Below, one piece after another: positions 17,722 through 26,750 of a stretch of 64,000 bases of DNA. Below the pieces are notes generated by a model that did no database searches, was not told the DNA's origin, and saw only the letters and a program-made list of their open reading frames with translations. The stretch's first letter is position 1; each line of letters opens with the position of its first letter. This stretch comes from an uncultured Paracoccaceae bacterium (GTDB taxonomy: Bacteria; Pseudomonadota; Alphaproteobacteria; Rhodobacterales; Rhodobacteraceae). The stretch lies in NCBI GenBank assembly GCA_947501555.1, contig CANMWG010000001.1, positions 2,356,001 to 2,420,000 of the forward strand, written 5' to 3'. Position numbers and translations under genes: made by a program.

Positions 17722-18855
17722 ATGCCCCGATCTATTCTTTTCGTAACCGGCACGCGCGCCGACTTTGGAAAGCTCGAACCATTGGCCGTTGCCGCCCGTG
17801 ATGCAGGTTATGCTGTGTCCTTTTTCGTGACGGGCATGCATATGCTCGCCCGCTACGGGCTGACCAAGCTTGAGGTGCATCGCACAACGGGTATGGCTGT
17901 GCATGAGTTTCTGAACCAACGCGAAGGGGATCCCCAGGACATGATTCTGGCGAAAACCGTAACGGGGTTTTCGGATTTCCTGCAGGAACAGCAACCCGAT
18001 CTTGTGGTCATTCATGGGGACCGGGTTGAAGCACTGGCCTGCGCCTTGGTCTGTGCCACAAATTACGTCCGCTGCGCACATATCGAAGGCGGTGAAGTCT
18101 CTGGCACCATTGACGAAATCTATCGCCACTGTAACACGAAATTAGCCAGCCACCACTTTGTCTCTTCGGAAGATGCAGCGCGCAGGGTCATGACATTGGG
18201 CGAGGCCCAAGCAAACATTCATCCCATCGGATCACCGGAATTGGACTTTCATGCGGGACCCTCTGGGGTGACACTGCAAGAGGTGCAATCGCGCTACGAT
18301 TTGCCGTTTGATGATTACGGAATCTGCGTCTTTCACCCGGTCACCTCGGAAGCGGGCAGCATGGGCGCGCAGGCCGACGCCTTGTTTTCGGCGCTGAACA
18401 AATCAGGTCGGAACTTTGTGGTGATCGCTCCAAACAACGACCCCGGCTCCAGCGGTATTTTCGCAGCCATCGACACCCTACCGCAGGATCGGTTTCGTGC
18501 CCTGCCCTCGATGCGATTTGCGCATTTCTCAGAGCTGATGAAGAATGCCTCCGCCATGGTTGGCAACTCATCCGCTGGGGTGCGCGAGGCTCCGTTTCTG
18601 GGGCTGGCATCCCTAGATATTGGCAGCCGCCAGACGAACCGGGCAAAGTCACCCTCAGTCTTCTTCGCCGATGCGCAGGACGCCGACAAGATCGCCACGT
18701 TCTTAGCGCGACAATGGGGCAAACCCTACCCCCGCCATGATGCCTTTGGTGGTGGGAGCGCGGCTGAACGGTTTGTCACCGTTTTACAAACAGACAGCTT
18801 CTGGGAAAAATCTTTGCAAAAAACCTTTCACGATATGGCCGATGGGCATGCGTAA
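17722..18855 (+). CDS. neuC: UDP-GlcNAc 2-epimerase, hydrolysing (NeuC-like)
   Basis: A 377-residue GT-B-fold epimerase. NeuC-type enzymes convert UDP-GlcNAc to ManNAc plus UDP for sialic-acid-like sugars; non-hydrolysing relatives make UDP-ManNAc. Recognisable motifs are TGTRADFGKLEPL, VIHGDRVEALA, AHIEGGEVSGTIDE and a late VGNSSAGVREAPF. NeuB and NeuA partners are absent from the window, so the final sugar is unknown. Its position in the capsule operon suggests that ManNAc or a derivative is part of the polymer. The stop overlaps the next gene by 14 bases. Confidence 0.82.
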   Translation: MPRSILFVTGTRADFGKLEPLAVAARDAGYAVSFFVTGMHMLARYGLTKLEVHRTTGMAVHEFLNQREGDPQDMILAKTVTGFSDFLQEQQPDLVVIHGDRVEALACALVCATNYVRCAHIEGGEVSGTIDEIYRHCNTKLASHHFVSSEDAARRVMTLGEAQANIHPIGSPELDFHAGPSGVTLQEVQSRYDLPFDDYGICVFHPVTSEAGSMGAQADALFSALNKSGRNFVVIAPNNDPGSSGIFAAIDTLPQDRFRALPSMRFAHFSELMKNASAMVGNSSAGVREAPFLGLASLDIGSRQTNRAKSPSVFFADAQDADKIATFLARQWGKPYPRHDAFGGGSAAERFVTVLQTDSFWEKSLQKTFHDMADGHA

Positions 18856-20086
18856 AGGCCTATTGCTGCGCGGCTATCTGGCCGTCAGCGGCCTTCTTTC
18901 ACTCGTTGCGCGCAGAATTTTGCAAAAACGACGCACCAAGGGCAAAGAGCACCCCACCCGTTGGGTTGAAAAACTGGGCCAAGCACTGGCGCCCCGGCCA
19001 GAGGGCCCCCTTATCTGGATCAACGCCGTCGGTCTGGGCGAGGTTTTATCTTTGCGCGGTTTGATCACCCAGCTGCACGCGAAACGTCCCGATCTTTCCA
19101 TTCTGGTCACCTCAACCACCGCACCGTCCGCCACCGTCTTCGCAGAAAATTTGCCCCCCAACACGATCCATCAGTTTCTCCCCGTCGACGTGCCGACCCC
19201 GCGCCGAAAGTTCCTGGATCATTTTCAACCGGATCTCTGCGTGTGGGCCGAACAAGACATCTGGCCGGGCTTTGTCACCGATCTTGCAAAACGGAACGTG
19301 CCGCAGTGCATTATCGCATCCCGCATGAATGAACAGTCTTTTCAAGCACATAAGAAAGCGAAAGGTCTGTATCGGGACCTCTATCAAGCCATGGATTTGA
19401 TCACGGCCCAAGATGAGAAAACGTCCACCCACCTGATAGCATTGGGCGCAAAAAACCCGCGCCTGACAGGGTCGTTGAAACCCGCTGCACCGGTCTTGCG
19501 GTACGGCCCGCAAGCGTATGAAAAACTATCGGCAAAGATAAAAGGCCGACGGGTCTGGGCGATCGCATCCGCGCATCTGGCCGATAAAGACATAGTGCTT
19601 GAGGCCCATCAATTGCTGCTGAAAGATGATCCAAACGCACTGCTGATCGTTGTTCCGCGGTTTCCTAAAGATGGATCCGAATTTTCATCCTCAGCGCCAA
19701 GACGGTCCCTAGATAAAGACCCGCAAGACGACGACCCGGTTTGGATATGTGACACGTTTGGCGACCTCGGGTTGATCTATCGTTTGACCAAGACCGTTTT
19801 GATCGGCGGCACCTTTGACGACACCGAAGGCCACAACCCTTGGGAGGCCGCCGCATCGGGGGCCACGATCCTTCACGGCCCAAATACGGCAAATTTCGCG
19901 GCAGACTTCACGCTGCTTGATCAGGCGCAGGCGGCCATCGAAGTCTCCAACGCGACCGAGCTTTATGAGGCCTTGCAGCACGATGACCTGCTAAAAATTG
20001 CCCAAAACGCAACGGCCTGTATCGATGCTGCCGCCGATAAGGTCGACGCGCTGGCCACCGATCTGCTTGCCCTGTTGGAGCGGTGA
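18842..20086 (+). CDS. WaaA-like Kdo transferase, paralogue 1
   Basis: A 414-residue protein of the 3-deoxy-D-manno-octulosonate transferase (GT30) family. The N-terminal domain has WINAVGLGEVLSL, retaining the glutamate of the family SVGE-type motif, and WAEQDIWPG. The C-terminal domain has VLIGGTFDDTEGHNPWEAAASG, the usual donor-binding region. ATG 18842 is the first start beyond the main body of neuC in this frame (MGMRKGLLLRG). It is directly followed by a second WaaA-like gene with no gap. It may add Kdo to lipid A or serve the capsule linker; sequence alone cannot separate these. Confidence 0.78.
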   Translation: MGMRKGLLLRGYLAVSGLLSLVARRILQKRRTKGKEHPTRWVEKLGQALAPRPEGPLIWINAVGLGEVLSLRGLITQLHAKRPDLSILVTSTTAPSATVFAENLPPNTIHQFLPVDVPTPRRKFLDHFQPDLCVWAEQDIWPGFVTDLAKRNVPQCIIASRMNEQSFQAHKKAKGLYRDLYQAMDLITAQDEKTSTHLIALGAKNPRLTGSLKPAAPVLRYGPQAYEKLSAKIKGRRVWAIASAHLADKDIVLEAHQLLLKDDPNALLIVVPRFPKDGSEFSSSAPRRSLDKDPQDDDPVWICDTFGDLGLIYRLTKTVLIGGTFDDTEGHNPWEAAASGATILHGPNTANFAADFTLLDQAQAAIEVSNATELYEALQHDDLLKIAQNATACIDAAADKVDALATDLLALLER

Positions 20087-21376
20087 ATGAAGCCCCGTTT
20101 CCCCAGCCTTAAGCTTCGCGCCGCACTGGTACTTTACAGCGCGCTTTGGTGGGTCTTGCTTCCCGTTGTGCTGATTTATCTTTGGCGCCGTGGCCGCAAA
20201 GACCCGCTTTATTTTAAGCATATCAGCGAACGTTTCGGGCACTACACAACAGGCCTTAAGCGGCCTGTCTGGGTACACGCCGTATCCTTGGGCGAAATGC
20301 GCTCTGCCACCCCGCTGATCCGGTCGCTGTTGGATCAAGGCGAAACCGTCCTGACCACACATTTCACCCCCGCCGGGCGGCGCGAAGCGATGCGCGAATT
20401 CACAGCCGAAATCGCCCAAGGCCGTGTGCAAACGGCATGGGTTCCATTCGAATACCCGCACGCATACCGGCGCTTTTTATCACATTTTGCACCCAAATAT
20501 GGGCTGGTGATGGAGATTGAAATCTGGCCACGCATGATAATGGCCTGCCGCAAGAACGGCACACCGCTTTTCATGTGTAATGCGCAATATCCCAAGAAAA
20601 GCTTTGAAAAAGACGGCGCGGGGACAGGGCTGCGCGCCCAACTTTTGCAAGGCTTTGCGGGCGGCTTTGTCAAATCACAAGGTCAAAAGGACAGGTTCGC
20701 CGCTGCACATATGCCCAATCTGCATATCACTGGCGAGCTGCGCTTTGACCAACCTATCCCCCAAGCCCATCTGGATGCCGCTGCACATGCGCGCGCGCCG
20801 CTGACCCGCGGCCGCCCGACATTTACCCTGACCAGTGTGGTTGAGGGTGAAGACGCAGTCTATTTGCAAATGATCAAACAGACGCCCAGCGCGTTTTTCA
20901 TTTATGTCCCCCGCGCCCCAGAACGGTTCAATGAGACCGCACAGATGCTCAAGGATGCGGGCCTGAACTACGCCCGCCGCTCTGATATTTTTGACGAAAA
21001 CCTGAACCTGAAAGGCACGCCCCAAATTGATGTTCTGCTGGGCGACAGTTTCGGCGAAATGTATTTCTACCTTGGTCTGTGTGATCAGGCTATCGTCGGC
21101 GGCGGGTTTGTTGAAAAAGGGGCCCATAACATCATTGAGCCCCTCGCGCTGAAAAAACCCGTCATCGTCGGCCCGCATATCTGGACGATCGAATACCCAG
21201 CGACCGAGGCGATTGCTGCAGGTGTTTGCAAATTGGTCGAAACCGAAGCCGCTTTTTTAGAAGCTGTCAACGCGCCCTTGCCCACCTCTGATGCCGCAAT
21301 CACGGCCTTCTACGACGCACATGCAGGCGGGGTGGCACGTACGCTGGCCGCTATCCCCAAAGCGCTTGATGCTTAG
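20087..21376 (+). CDS. waaA: WaaA-like Kdo transferase, paralogue 2
   Basis: A 429-residue GT30-family protein. An N-terminal membrane anchor (LVLYSALWWVLLPVVLIYLW) is followed by RFGHY, WVHAVSLGEMRSA with the catalytic-type Glu, VMEIEIWPR, and a C-terminal VGGGFVEKGAHNIIEPLALKKPV. This copy is closer to canonical WaaA than its neighbour, including the anchor and EIEIWP. The start follows the preceding stop immediately. Its stop overlaps the stop of convergent modC (TTAG). Confidence 0.85.
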   Translation: MKPRFPSLKLRAALVLYSALWWVLLPVVLIYLWRRGRKDPLYFKHISERFGHYTTGLKRPVWVHAVSLGEMRSATPLIRSLLDQGETVLTTHFTPAGRREAMREFTAEIAQGRVQTAWVPFEYPHAYRRFLSHFAPKYGLVMEIEIWPRMIMACRKNGTPLFMCNAQYPKKSFEKDGAGTGLRAQLLQGFAGGFVKSQGQKDRFAAAHMPNLHITGELRFDQPIPQAHLDAAAHARAPLTRGRPTFTLTSVVEGEDAVYLQMIKQTPSAFFIYVPRAPERFNETAQMLKDAGLNYARRSDIFDENLNLKGTPQIDVLLGDSFGEMYFYLGLCDQAIVGGGFVEKGAHNIIEPLALKKPVIVGPHIWTIEYPATEAIAAGVCKLVETEAAFLEAVNAPLPTSDAAITAFYDAHAGGVARTLAAIPKALDA

Positions 21377-22434
21377 TGTCCAACGTCTTCCGGCCCCACC
21401 GCTGTGGCTTTGATGATCGCGTAGATCTCTTGCCCGACGGCCAATTCCATCCGCTGTAGGCTTCGCCGCGTCACGCGGGCCAACAGCCGGTCATTGCCCG
21501 CAAGCAGCCCCACAGCGACACCCGGCCCGCGTCCGTCTTCGATTCCACAGATCGTGACTGGCAGCACATTCAAAGCGCTCAGCCCCTGCGGCGCCTCGCG
21601 CGACAGGATCACATCTTGCGCAGGGATTCGCACGCGAATGACCTGCCCCAACCCGCCTAAGTTGCCCGGCATCAGAAGACGCCCACCCGAGAACGCAAGC
21701 TCGGTCAGCCCATCATCCAGCAGACGCCCGGCCACCTTTGTCATAATCACAGCCCCCGCCGCACGCACGCCCACCAAAGGCACCGCCCGTGGTTGCGATA
21801 AAACCTCATCAACGGGACCGGCCGTAGCGACCTGGCCTTGGTCCATGACAACCAGCGTTGTCGCCAGCCGGGCCACCTCGGATACGTCATGGGTCACGTA
21901 AAGGATCGGGATCTTCACGTCATCCCGCAGGCGTTCGATGTAAGGCAATATCTCAGCCTTCCGGGCCGCATCCAACGCCGCCAATGGCTCATCCATCAAT
22001 AAAATCTGTGGATCGCACATCAACGCCCGCCCCAAAGCAACCCGTTGACGCTCACCCCCGGACAGCCCAGCAGGGCGCCGATCCAGCAGCTCTTGCAGCC
22101 CTAAAACACTGATCACACGCTCCGCATCATGCATCCCGCCATATTCCAAATTCCGCTGCACGGTCATATGCGGAAACAGGCGCGCGTCTTGAAAAACATA
22201 GCCAACCCGCCGTTTATGCACCGGCAGGTTCTGGCCTCGGCTCGTGTCCAACAAGACCGCTTCGCCAACGCTGATCCGCCCTTGATCCGGCGTCATGAGC
22301 CCCGCGACTGCATTGACCACGGATGTTTTCCCGGACCCAGAGGGCCCAAAGATCGCGGTGACGCCGGCTGGCGCCTGCACTCCAATATCCAGACGAAAAT
22401 GACCAAGCTGCTTTTGAATATGAATATCCAACAT
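21373..22434 (-). CDS. modC: Molybdate ABC transporter ATP-binding protein ModC
   Basis: A 353-residue ATPase. Walker A GPSGSGKTS, signature LSGGERQRVALGRAL and Walker B ILLMDEP are present. After about residue 285 comes a molybdate-binding MOP/TOBE domain (LSALNVLPVTICGIEDGRGPGVAVGLLAG), which separates ModC from other importers. I start at ATG 22434, which overlaps the modB stop by one base; the longer ORF reads back into modB. Confidence 0.92.
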   Translation of the reverse strand: MLDIHIQKQLGHFRLDIGVQAPAGVTAIFGPSGSGKTSVVNAVAGLMTPDQGRISVGEAVLLDTSRGQNLPVHKRRVGYVFQDARLFPHMTVQRNLEYGGMHDAERVISVLGLQELLDRRPAGLSGGERQRVALGRALMCDPQILLMDEPLAALDAARKAEILPYIERLRDDVKIPILYVTHDVSEVARLATTLVVMDQGQVATAGPVDEVLSQPRAVPLVGVRAAGAVIMTKVAGRLLDDGLTELAFSGGRLLMPGNLGGLGQVIRVRIPAQDVILSREAPQGLSALNVLPVTICGIEDGRGPGVAVGLLAGNDRLLARVTRRSLQRMELAVGQEIYAIIKATAVGPEDVGH

Positions 22435-23129
22435 CACGCCGCCACCCGGCGCGCCATCCGATGGGCGAGCCATTCGGACACCAACAAAGCCCCCATCGCC
22501 AAGACCACAGACACAATCACCAAGCGCACCACCGCCGGTTCACTGCCGGGTACCTGCAGGAGCCCGTAGATCGCCGATGGTATGGTCTGGGTCTGCCCCG
22601 GGATCGCTGCCACAAAGGTGATCGTCGCCCCAAATTCCCCCAAGGCTTTCGCAAATCCCAACACCGTCCCGGCAAGCACCCCAGGCAAGACCAAAGGCAG
22701 CGTCACCGACATGAAGATGCGTGTGCGCGAGGCCCCTAGTGTTGCCGCCGCCGCCTCCAACCCCGGATCGACGGCCTCAATCCCCAAACGGATCGCGCGC
22801 ACCATCAAGGGAAACGCCATAATCGCCGCTGCCAAAGCCGCTCCCGTCCACCGGAAGGCCAGTGAAACGCCAAAGGTGCTGTGCAGGAAGGCCCCGAGGG
22901 GGCCTTGTTGCCCAAAGATGATCAGTAGCAAATACCCCGTCACCACCGGGGGCAAGACAAGCGGCAAATGGACCAAGCCGTTCAGCAATTGCCGCCCCGG
23001 AAACTGTTTTCGGGCCAACACATAGGCCACCCAAACGGCCAGCGGCAATGCACAGACCGTCGCAACTAAGGCAACCTGCAACGACAGCCAAATCGCTGCC
23101 CATTCCTCTGGCCCAAGTGACGCTGTCAT
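22434..23129 (-). CDS. modB: Molybdate ABC transporter permease ModB
   Basis: A 231-residue inner-membrane permease with five to six hydrophobic segments. The EAA loop is visible in EAAAATLGASRTRIFMSVTLPLVLPGVLAG, which contacts ModC. It overlaps modA by four bases (ATGA) and modC by one, so the three are one transcript. Confidence 0.93.
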   Translation of the reverse strand: MTASLGPEEWAAIWLSLQVALVATVCALPLAVWVAYVLARKQFPGRQLLNGLVHLPLVLPPVVTGYLLLIIFGQQGPLGAFLHSTFGVSLAFRWTGAALAAAIMAFPLMVRAIRLGIEAVDPGLEAAAATLGASRTRIFMSVTLPLVLPGVLAGTVLGFAKALGEFGATITFVAAIPGQTQTIPSAIYGLLQVPGSEPAVVRLVIVSVVLAMGALLVSEWLAHRMARRVAA

Positions 23130-23863
23130 TCCGAGGCAACCACCGCAGGCAAGAAACCGGCCTCCGCCAGCAAAATCTGGCCTTCAGCAGCGGTCAATGC
23201 TGTCAGGAAAGCAGCCGCGTCCGATGAACCGGCATTCACCAATGCGGCCTGATATCTGATAGGCAAGTGGCTGGTTGCGGGAAAGACGGCCAAGGCACGC
23301 ACCTGTTCACTTGCCCTGATGTCAGATTGATAAACCACACCTAAAGGGGCCTGCCCCCGGACCACCAATGCGAGGGCAGAGCGGACGTTATCCACCTCGG
23401 CCAGATGCGGCGACAACGTGTCCCAAAGCCCCAGCGTTTCTAGCGCTGCTTTGGCATAAATGCCAGCAGGCACCGCGCTAGTCAGTCCAACGGCCAAACG
23501 CCCCCCGCCCAGCGCATCCAGCAGCGTTTCAGGCGCAAGCGTCACATCAGCGGCCGCCGCAGGCCCCACAAGTACAAGCCGGTTACTGGCGAAATCCACC
23601 ACAGTTAGTGCATCCACATGCCCCCCTTCTGCCAAAAAGGTCATCCACTCGGGGTTCGCCAAAAGAACCACATCTGCAGGCGCACCCAGACTGATTTGCC
23701 GGGCCAATGTCCCGCTGCCACCATAGGACACGGTCACATTTTCAAGTCGGGCAGCCAAGGCATCGACCGGCTCTTTCAGGCTGGCAGCGGCAAAGACGAC
23801 CACTTCGGCCTGTGCGGCACCGCACCACAAGAAGATCGCTAGCAAGAAGGTCCGATATATCAT
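23126..23863 (-). CDS. modA: Periplasmic molybdate-binding protein ModA
   Basis: A 245-residue binding protein. A signal peptide (MIYRTFLLAIFLWCGAAQA) is followed by VVVFAAASLKEPVDAL, the typical ModA start. GGSGTLARQISLGAPADVVLLAN follows, contributing oxyanion contacts. ATG 23863 gives a normal signal peptide; the longer ORF adds 16 residues before it. It lies 38 bp downstream of the histone-deacetylase-family gene. I could not identify a ModE box. Confidence 0.9.
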   Translation of the reverse strand: MIYRTFLLAIFLWCGAAQAEVVVFAAASLKEPVDALAARLENVTVSYGGSGTLARQISLGAPADVVLLANPEWMTFLAEGGHVDALTVVDFASNRLVLVGPAAAADVTLAPETLLDALGGGRLAVGLTSAVPAGIYAKAALETLGLWDTLSPHLAEVDNVRSALALVVRGQAPLGVVYQSDIRASEQVRALAVFPATSHLPIRYQAALVNAGSSDAAAFLTALTAAEGQILLAEAGFLPAVVASE

Positions 23864-23901
23864 GGCGAGACTATCCGGCGGTTGATCCGACAAGGCAAGC
23901 C

Positions 23902-25059
23902 TTAGACCCATGGGCTTTGGCTTGCAGCCAAGATGCGGACACCTGCGCGTACATCCGCATGGATCTCACCCTGCCGGGGCGTATCCCGCAAGGTCGTCAG
24001 CCAATGAGGCTCGGGATGCACATCCCGCCGTGGCCCCTTCCAGCTGAGCGCACGCAAAACGTCCTGCGCCTGCGCGGGCAGCTGATCCGGAATGTCATTG
24101 CCATTCAGTGTCGCCCAGACACCCGCCCAAAGCCGCCCGACCGACCACGGGTTATACCCGCCGCCGCCCAAAACAAGATAGCGCGGAGCCAATGAGCGCA
24201 GGGCCGCAACAATCGCCCAATGCGCGTTGTTGGACAGGGCCAGACGTGATTGCGGGTCTTCTTTCACGGCGTCCGCACCGCACTGCAGCACTATAGCATC
24301 AGGACGAAACGCTGAAACCAACGGCAAGATAAGCGCATCCCGAATCAACGCCATATCGTCGTCATGCATGCCTGCAGGGACAGGCAGGTTAAACACCTGC
24401 CCCACCCCACGATCTGCCAGTGCGCCGGTACGGGGCCAACGGTTTTGTTCGTGCACGGAGATCAGCAAAGTATCTGGATCATCGGCAAACGCATGCTCAA
24501 CCCCATCCGCGTGATGCGCATCGATATCGACGTAGGCGATGCGGGTTGCCCCATTGCGGCGCAGCGATTGGATCGCCAGCACCGGGTCATTGAGGTAGCA
24601 AAACCCGTTGGCCCGGTCAGGCATGCCGTGATGTGTACCACCTGCGGGGGAATAGATCACTCCGCCTTGGGCCAGCAATTCACCGGCCAACAATGACGCC
24701 CCTGCTGAGGTGGCGGGACGGCGATACATCTCAGCAAAGACCGGATTAGACGGCGTACCCAAACCGTGGCGGTCACGCACCATATCAGAAACGTGCTGTG
24801 CGGCCTCAGCGGCCTGCAGGGCGGCGACGTACTCGGACGTATGAAAACCCATCAATGCGGCGGGTTTGGCGCGCGGGCTGTTGATAAATTGCGTAGGTGG
24901 CAACCAACCCATAGCCCGCGAAAGGTCCATGACGGTTGAAACGCGGGGCACGCGCAAGGGGTGCCAAGCGCCATAACTTGAGCTGCGATAAATTTCTGAT
25001 CCAATAAATCTGGGATCAGGGGTTGCCCGATCAACCGGCGCATGCATAACGTCTGTCAT
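23902..25059 (-). CDS. Histone deacetylase family protein (AcuC/AphA-like amidohydrolase)
   Basis: A 385-residue zinc-dependent deacetylase-family protein. The metal and catalytic motifs are GGTHHGMPDRANGFCYLND, VDIDAHHADGVEHAF, QCGADAVKEDP and LGGGGYNP. Bacterial members act on acetylated polyamines, acetoin-related targets or lysines; the substrate here is unknown. ATG 25059 skips an implausible 19-residue extension. It runs in the same direction as modABC with a short gap, so co-transcription is possible though no functional link is known to me. Confidence 0.88.
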   Translation of the reverse strand: MTDVMHAPVDRATPDPRFIGSEIYRSSSYGAWHPLRVPRVSTVMDLSRAMGWLPPTQFINSPRAKPAALMGFHTSEYVAALQAAEAAQHVSDMVRDRHGLGTPSNPVFAEMYRRPATSAGASLLAGELLAQGGVIYSPAGGTHHGMPDRANGFCYLNDPVLAIQSLRRNGATRIAYVDIDAHHADGVEHAFADDPDTLLISVHEQNRWPRTGALADRGVGQVFNLPVPAGMHDDDMALIRDALILPLVSAFRPDAIVLQCGADAVKEDPQSRLALSNNAHWAIVAALRSLAPRYLVLGGGGYNPWSVGRLWAGVWATLNGNDIPDQLPAQAQDVLRALSWKGPRRDVHPEPHWLTTLRDTPRQGEIHADVRAGVRILAASQSPWV

Positions 25060-25092
25060 AAGGCGGATGTAACGTAATTTCAGACAGGAACC

Positions 25093-25602
25093 ATGGCCAA
25101 AACATCCGCGCGGCAACTCCCCCTCAAATTACGTTCTGGGCGTAAGACAGATGTGCGCGCGCAATTTGCGGCATTGTGTTGGCGGATCAAGAACGATCGG
25201 GTCGAAATCTGCCTGATCACCAGCAGGACACGAAAGCGCTGGATCATCCCCAAAGGCTGGCCGATGCACAAGCAAACCCCTGCGTCTGCAGCCGCCACCG
25301 AAGCCTTTGAAGAGGCTGGGCTCAGCGGTGAGGCCATCGATGTCTGCCTGGGGGTCTACAGCTACAGCAAGCCACATAAATTGGATAATGCGCCGATCAT
25401 CGCGATGGTTTACCCGCTGCATGTTCGGAACACGCACAGCAATTGGCCGGAAAAGCACCAACGGCGGCGCAAATGGTTCAGCCAGAAAAAAGCAGTCAAG
25501 AAGCTATCGGAACCCGAACTGAAGCGTATTGTGGCGACCTTCAATCCCCACCGGGTACAAAAGCAGCACAAGCTTGCACAGCCTGCGAAAACGACTAGTT
25601 AA
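25093..25602 (+). CDS. Nudix hydrolase (DIPP-like)
   Basis: A 169-residue Nudix protein. The box region is IPKGWPMHKQTPASAAATEAFEEAGLSG. The two metal-binding glutamates and GL are kept, but the usual Arg of REUxEE is Thr, as in some diphosphoinositol-polyphosphate-type members. A C-terminal basic region follows (HQRRRKWFSQKKAVKKL). It is divergent from the deacetylase gene with a 33-bp spacer. The substrate cannot be predicted. Confidence 0.82.
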   Translation: MAKTSARQLPLKLRSGRKTDVRAQFAALCWRIKNDRVEICLITSRTRKRWIIPKGWPMHKQTPASAAATEAFEEAGLSGEAIDVCLGVYSYSKPHKLDNAPIIAMVYPLHVRNTHSNWPEKHQRRRKWFSQKKAVKKLSEPELKRIVATFNPHRVQKQHKLAQPAKTTS

Positions 25603-25629
25603 CGGTTGATCCAATAGTATCAGGCCACA

Positions 25630-26034
25630 ATGATCCGATTTCATCTGAAGTGTGACAACGACCATCAATTCGAAAGCTGGTTCCAATCGGGCGCGGCTTT
25701 TGATCGGTTGGTGGCATCGGGCATGGTCACTTGCACGACTTGCGGGTCAACGGCAATCTCAAAAACCATCATGGCACCCGCCGTCAGTACATCACGCGCG
25801 GTGACAACACCCAAACAGACCGAGGCCGCCCTGACAAAGCTGCGCGAACAGGTTGAAACGCACTCGGATTATGTCGGCACCTCCTTTGCGAAAGAGGCGC
25901 GGGATATGCATGATGGGGTCACACCCGATCGCCCGATCTACGGCGAGGCGAAACTCGAAGAGGCCCAAAAATTGGTCAAGGACGGTATCCCGGTGCTGCC
26001 GCTTCCCTTTGTGCCAAGCAAGAAAACCAATTGA
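25630..26034 (+). CDS. DUF1178 family protein
   Basis: A 134-residue small protein typical of alphaproteobacteria. It begins MIRFHLKCDNDHQFESWFQS and has cysteines C8 and CTTC about 30 residues later, suggesting a zinc ribbon. The middle is Thr/Lys-rich and the end is PVLPLPFVPSKK. Function is unknown. It lies 27 bp after the Nudix gene and 22 bp before the SDR gene, probably one operon. Confidence 0.8.
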   Translation: MIRFHLKCDNDHQFESWFQSGAAFDRLVASGMVTCTTCGSTAISKTIMAPAVSTSRAVTTPKQTEAALTKLREQVETHSDYVGTSFAKEARDMHDGVTPDRPIYGEAKLEEAQKLVKDGIPVLPLPFVPSKKTN

Positions 26035-26056
26035 CCCCGACAACAAGGATAAGCAG

Positions 26057-26707
26057 ATGACCGTCTTGATCACAGGGGCCAATCGCGGCATCGGGAAAGC
26101 GCTCTTTGATGGATACGCAGCCCGCGGCGAAAATGTTATCGGCACTCATCGGCAAATTGATGATGGCCCGATGCGCCAATTGGATGTCACCGATCCGGGT
26201 TCACACGAAAAGCTGGCAGATCGGCTGGGCGACACGTCTATCGATCTGTTGATCTGCAACGCCGGGGTTTACGTCGACAAAGGTCAGCCACTTGAGGGAG
26301 GCTACCCCGCTGCCATGTGGGCCGAGAGCTTTGCCACCAATGTGACGGGCGTTTTCCTGACGATTCAGCATCTGTTACCCCACCTGCAGCGTGCGCAGGA
26401 TGCCAAAATCGCCATCATCTCATCGCAAATGGCATCACATACGCGGGCGCCGGGCGGCAGCTATATCTACCGGGCCAGCAAGGCCGCGGTTTTGAACCTC
26501 GGGCGGAACTTGGCCGCTGACCTAGAACCCGAAGGGATCAGTGTCGGCATCTACCACCCCGGCTGGGTCCAGACGGACATGGGCGGCGGGACAGCGGCGA
26601 TCACGGTTGACGAAGCCAAAGATGGGTTGATGGCACGGTTTGACGCGCTCGCACTGTCAAATACAGGGTGTTTTGAAACTTGGGATGGGTCTGTGCATCC
26701 CTATTAA
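26057..26707 (+). CDS. Short-chain dehydrogenase/reductase
   Basis: A 216-residue SDR oxidoreductase. The cofactor motif TGANRGIG is at 6-13, NAG is in LLICNAGVY, a serine lies in AIISSQMAS, and the catalytic Y-x-x-x-K is in YIYRASKAA. ATG 26057 is used; the ORF can be extended upstream into the DUF1178 gene but the fold starts here. It resembles CsgA-type small SDRs. The substrate is unknown. Confidence 0.85.
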   Translation: MTVLITGANRGIGKALFDGYAARGENVIGTHRQIDDGPMRQLDVTDPGSHEKLADRLGDTSIDLLICNAGVYVDKGQPLEGGYPAAMWAESFATNVTGVFLTIQHLLPHLQRAQDAKIAIISSQMASHTRAPGGSYIYRASKAAVLNLGRNLAADLEPEGISVGIYHPGWVQTDMGGGTAAITVDEAKDGLMARFDALALSNTGCFETWDGSVHPY

Positions 26708-26750
26708 CACATTTTGCGTTTTATCTGAGCCACAGGTATCGCAAAACGCA
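26708..26750. repeat. Intergenic inverted repeat, copy A
   Basis: TTTTGCG at 26712-26718 pairs with CGCAAAA at 26740-26746. The 22 bases 26712-26733 (TTTTGCGTTTT...GAGCCAC) recur exactly on the opposite strand at 32735-32756. It sits between convergent genes and may act as a bidirectional terminator. Confidence 0.75.
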
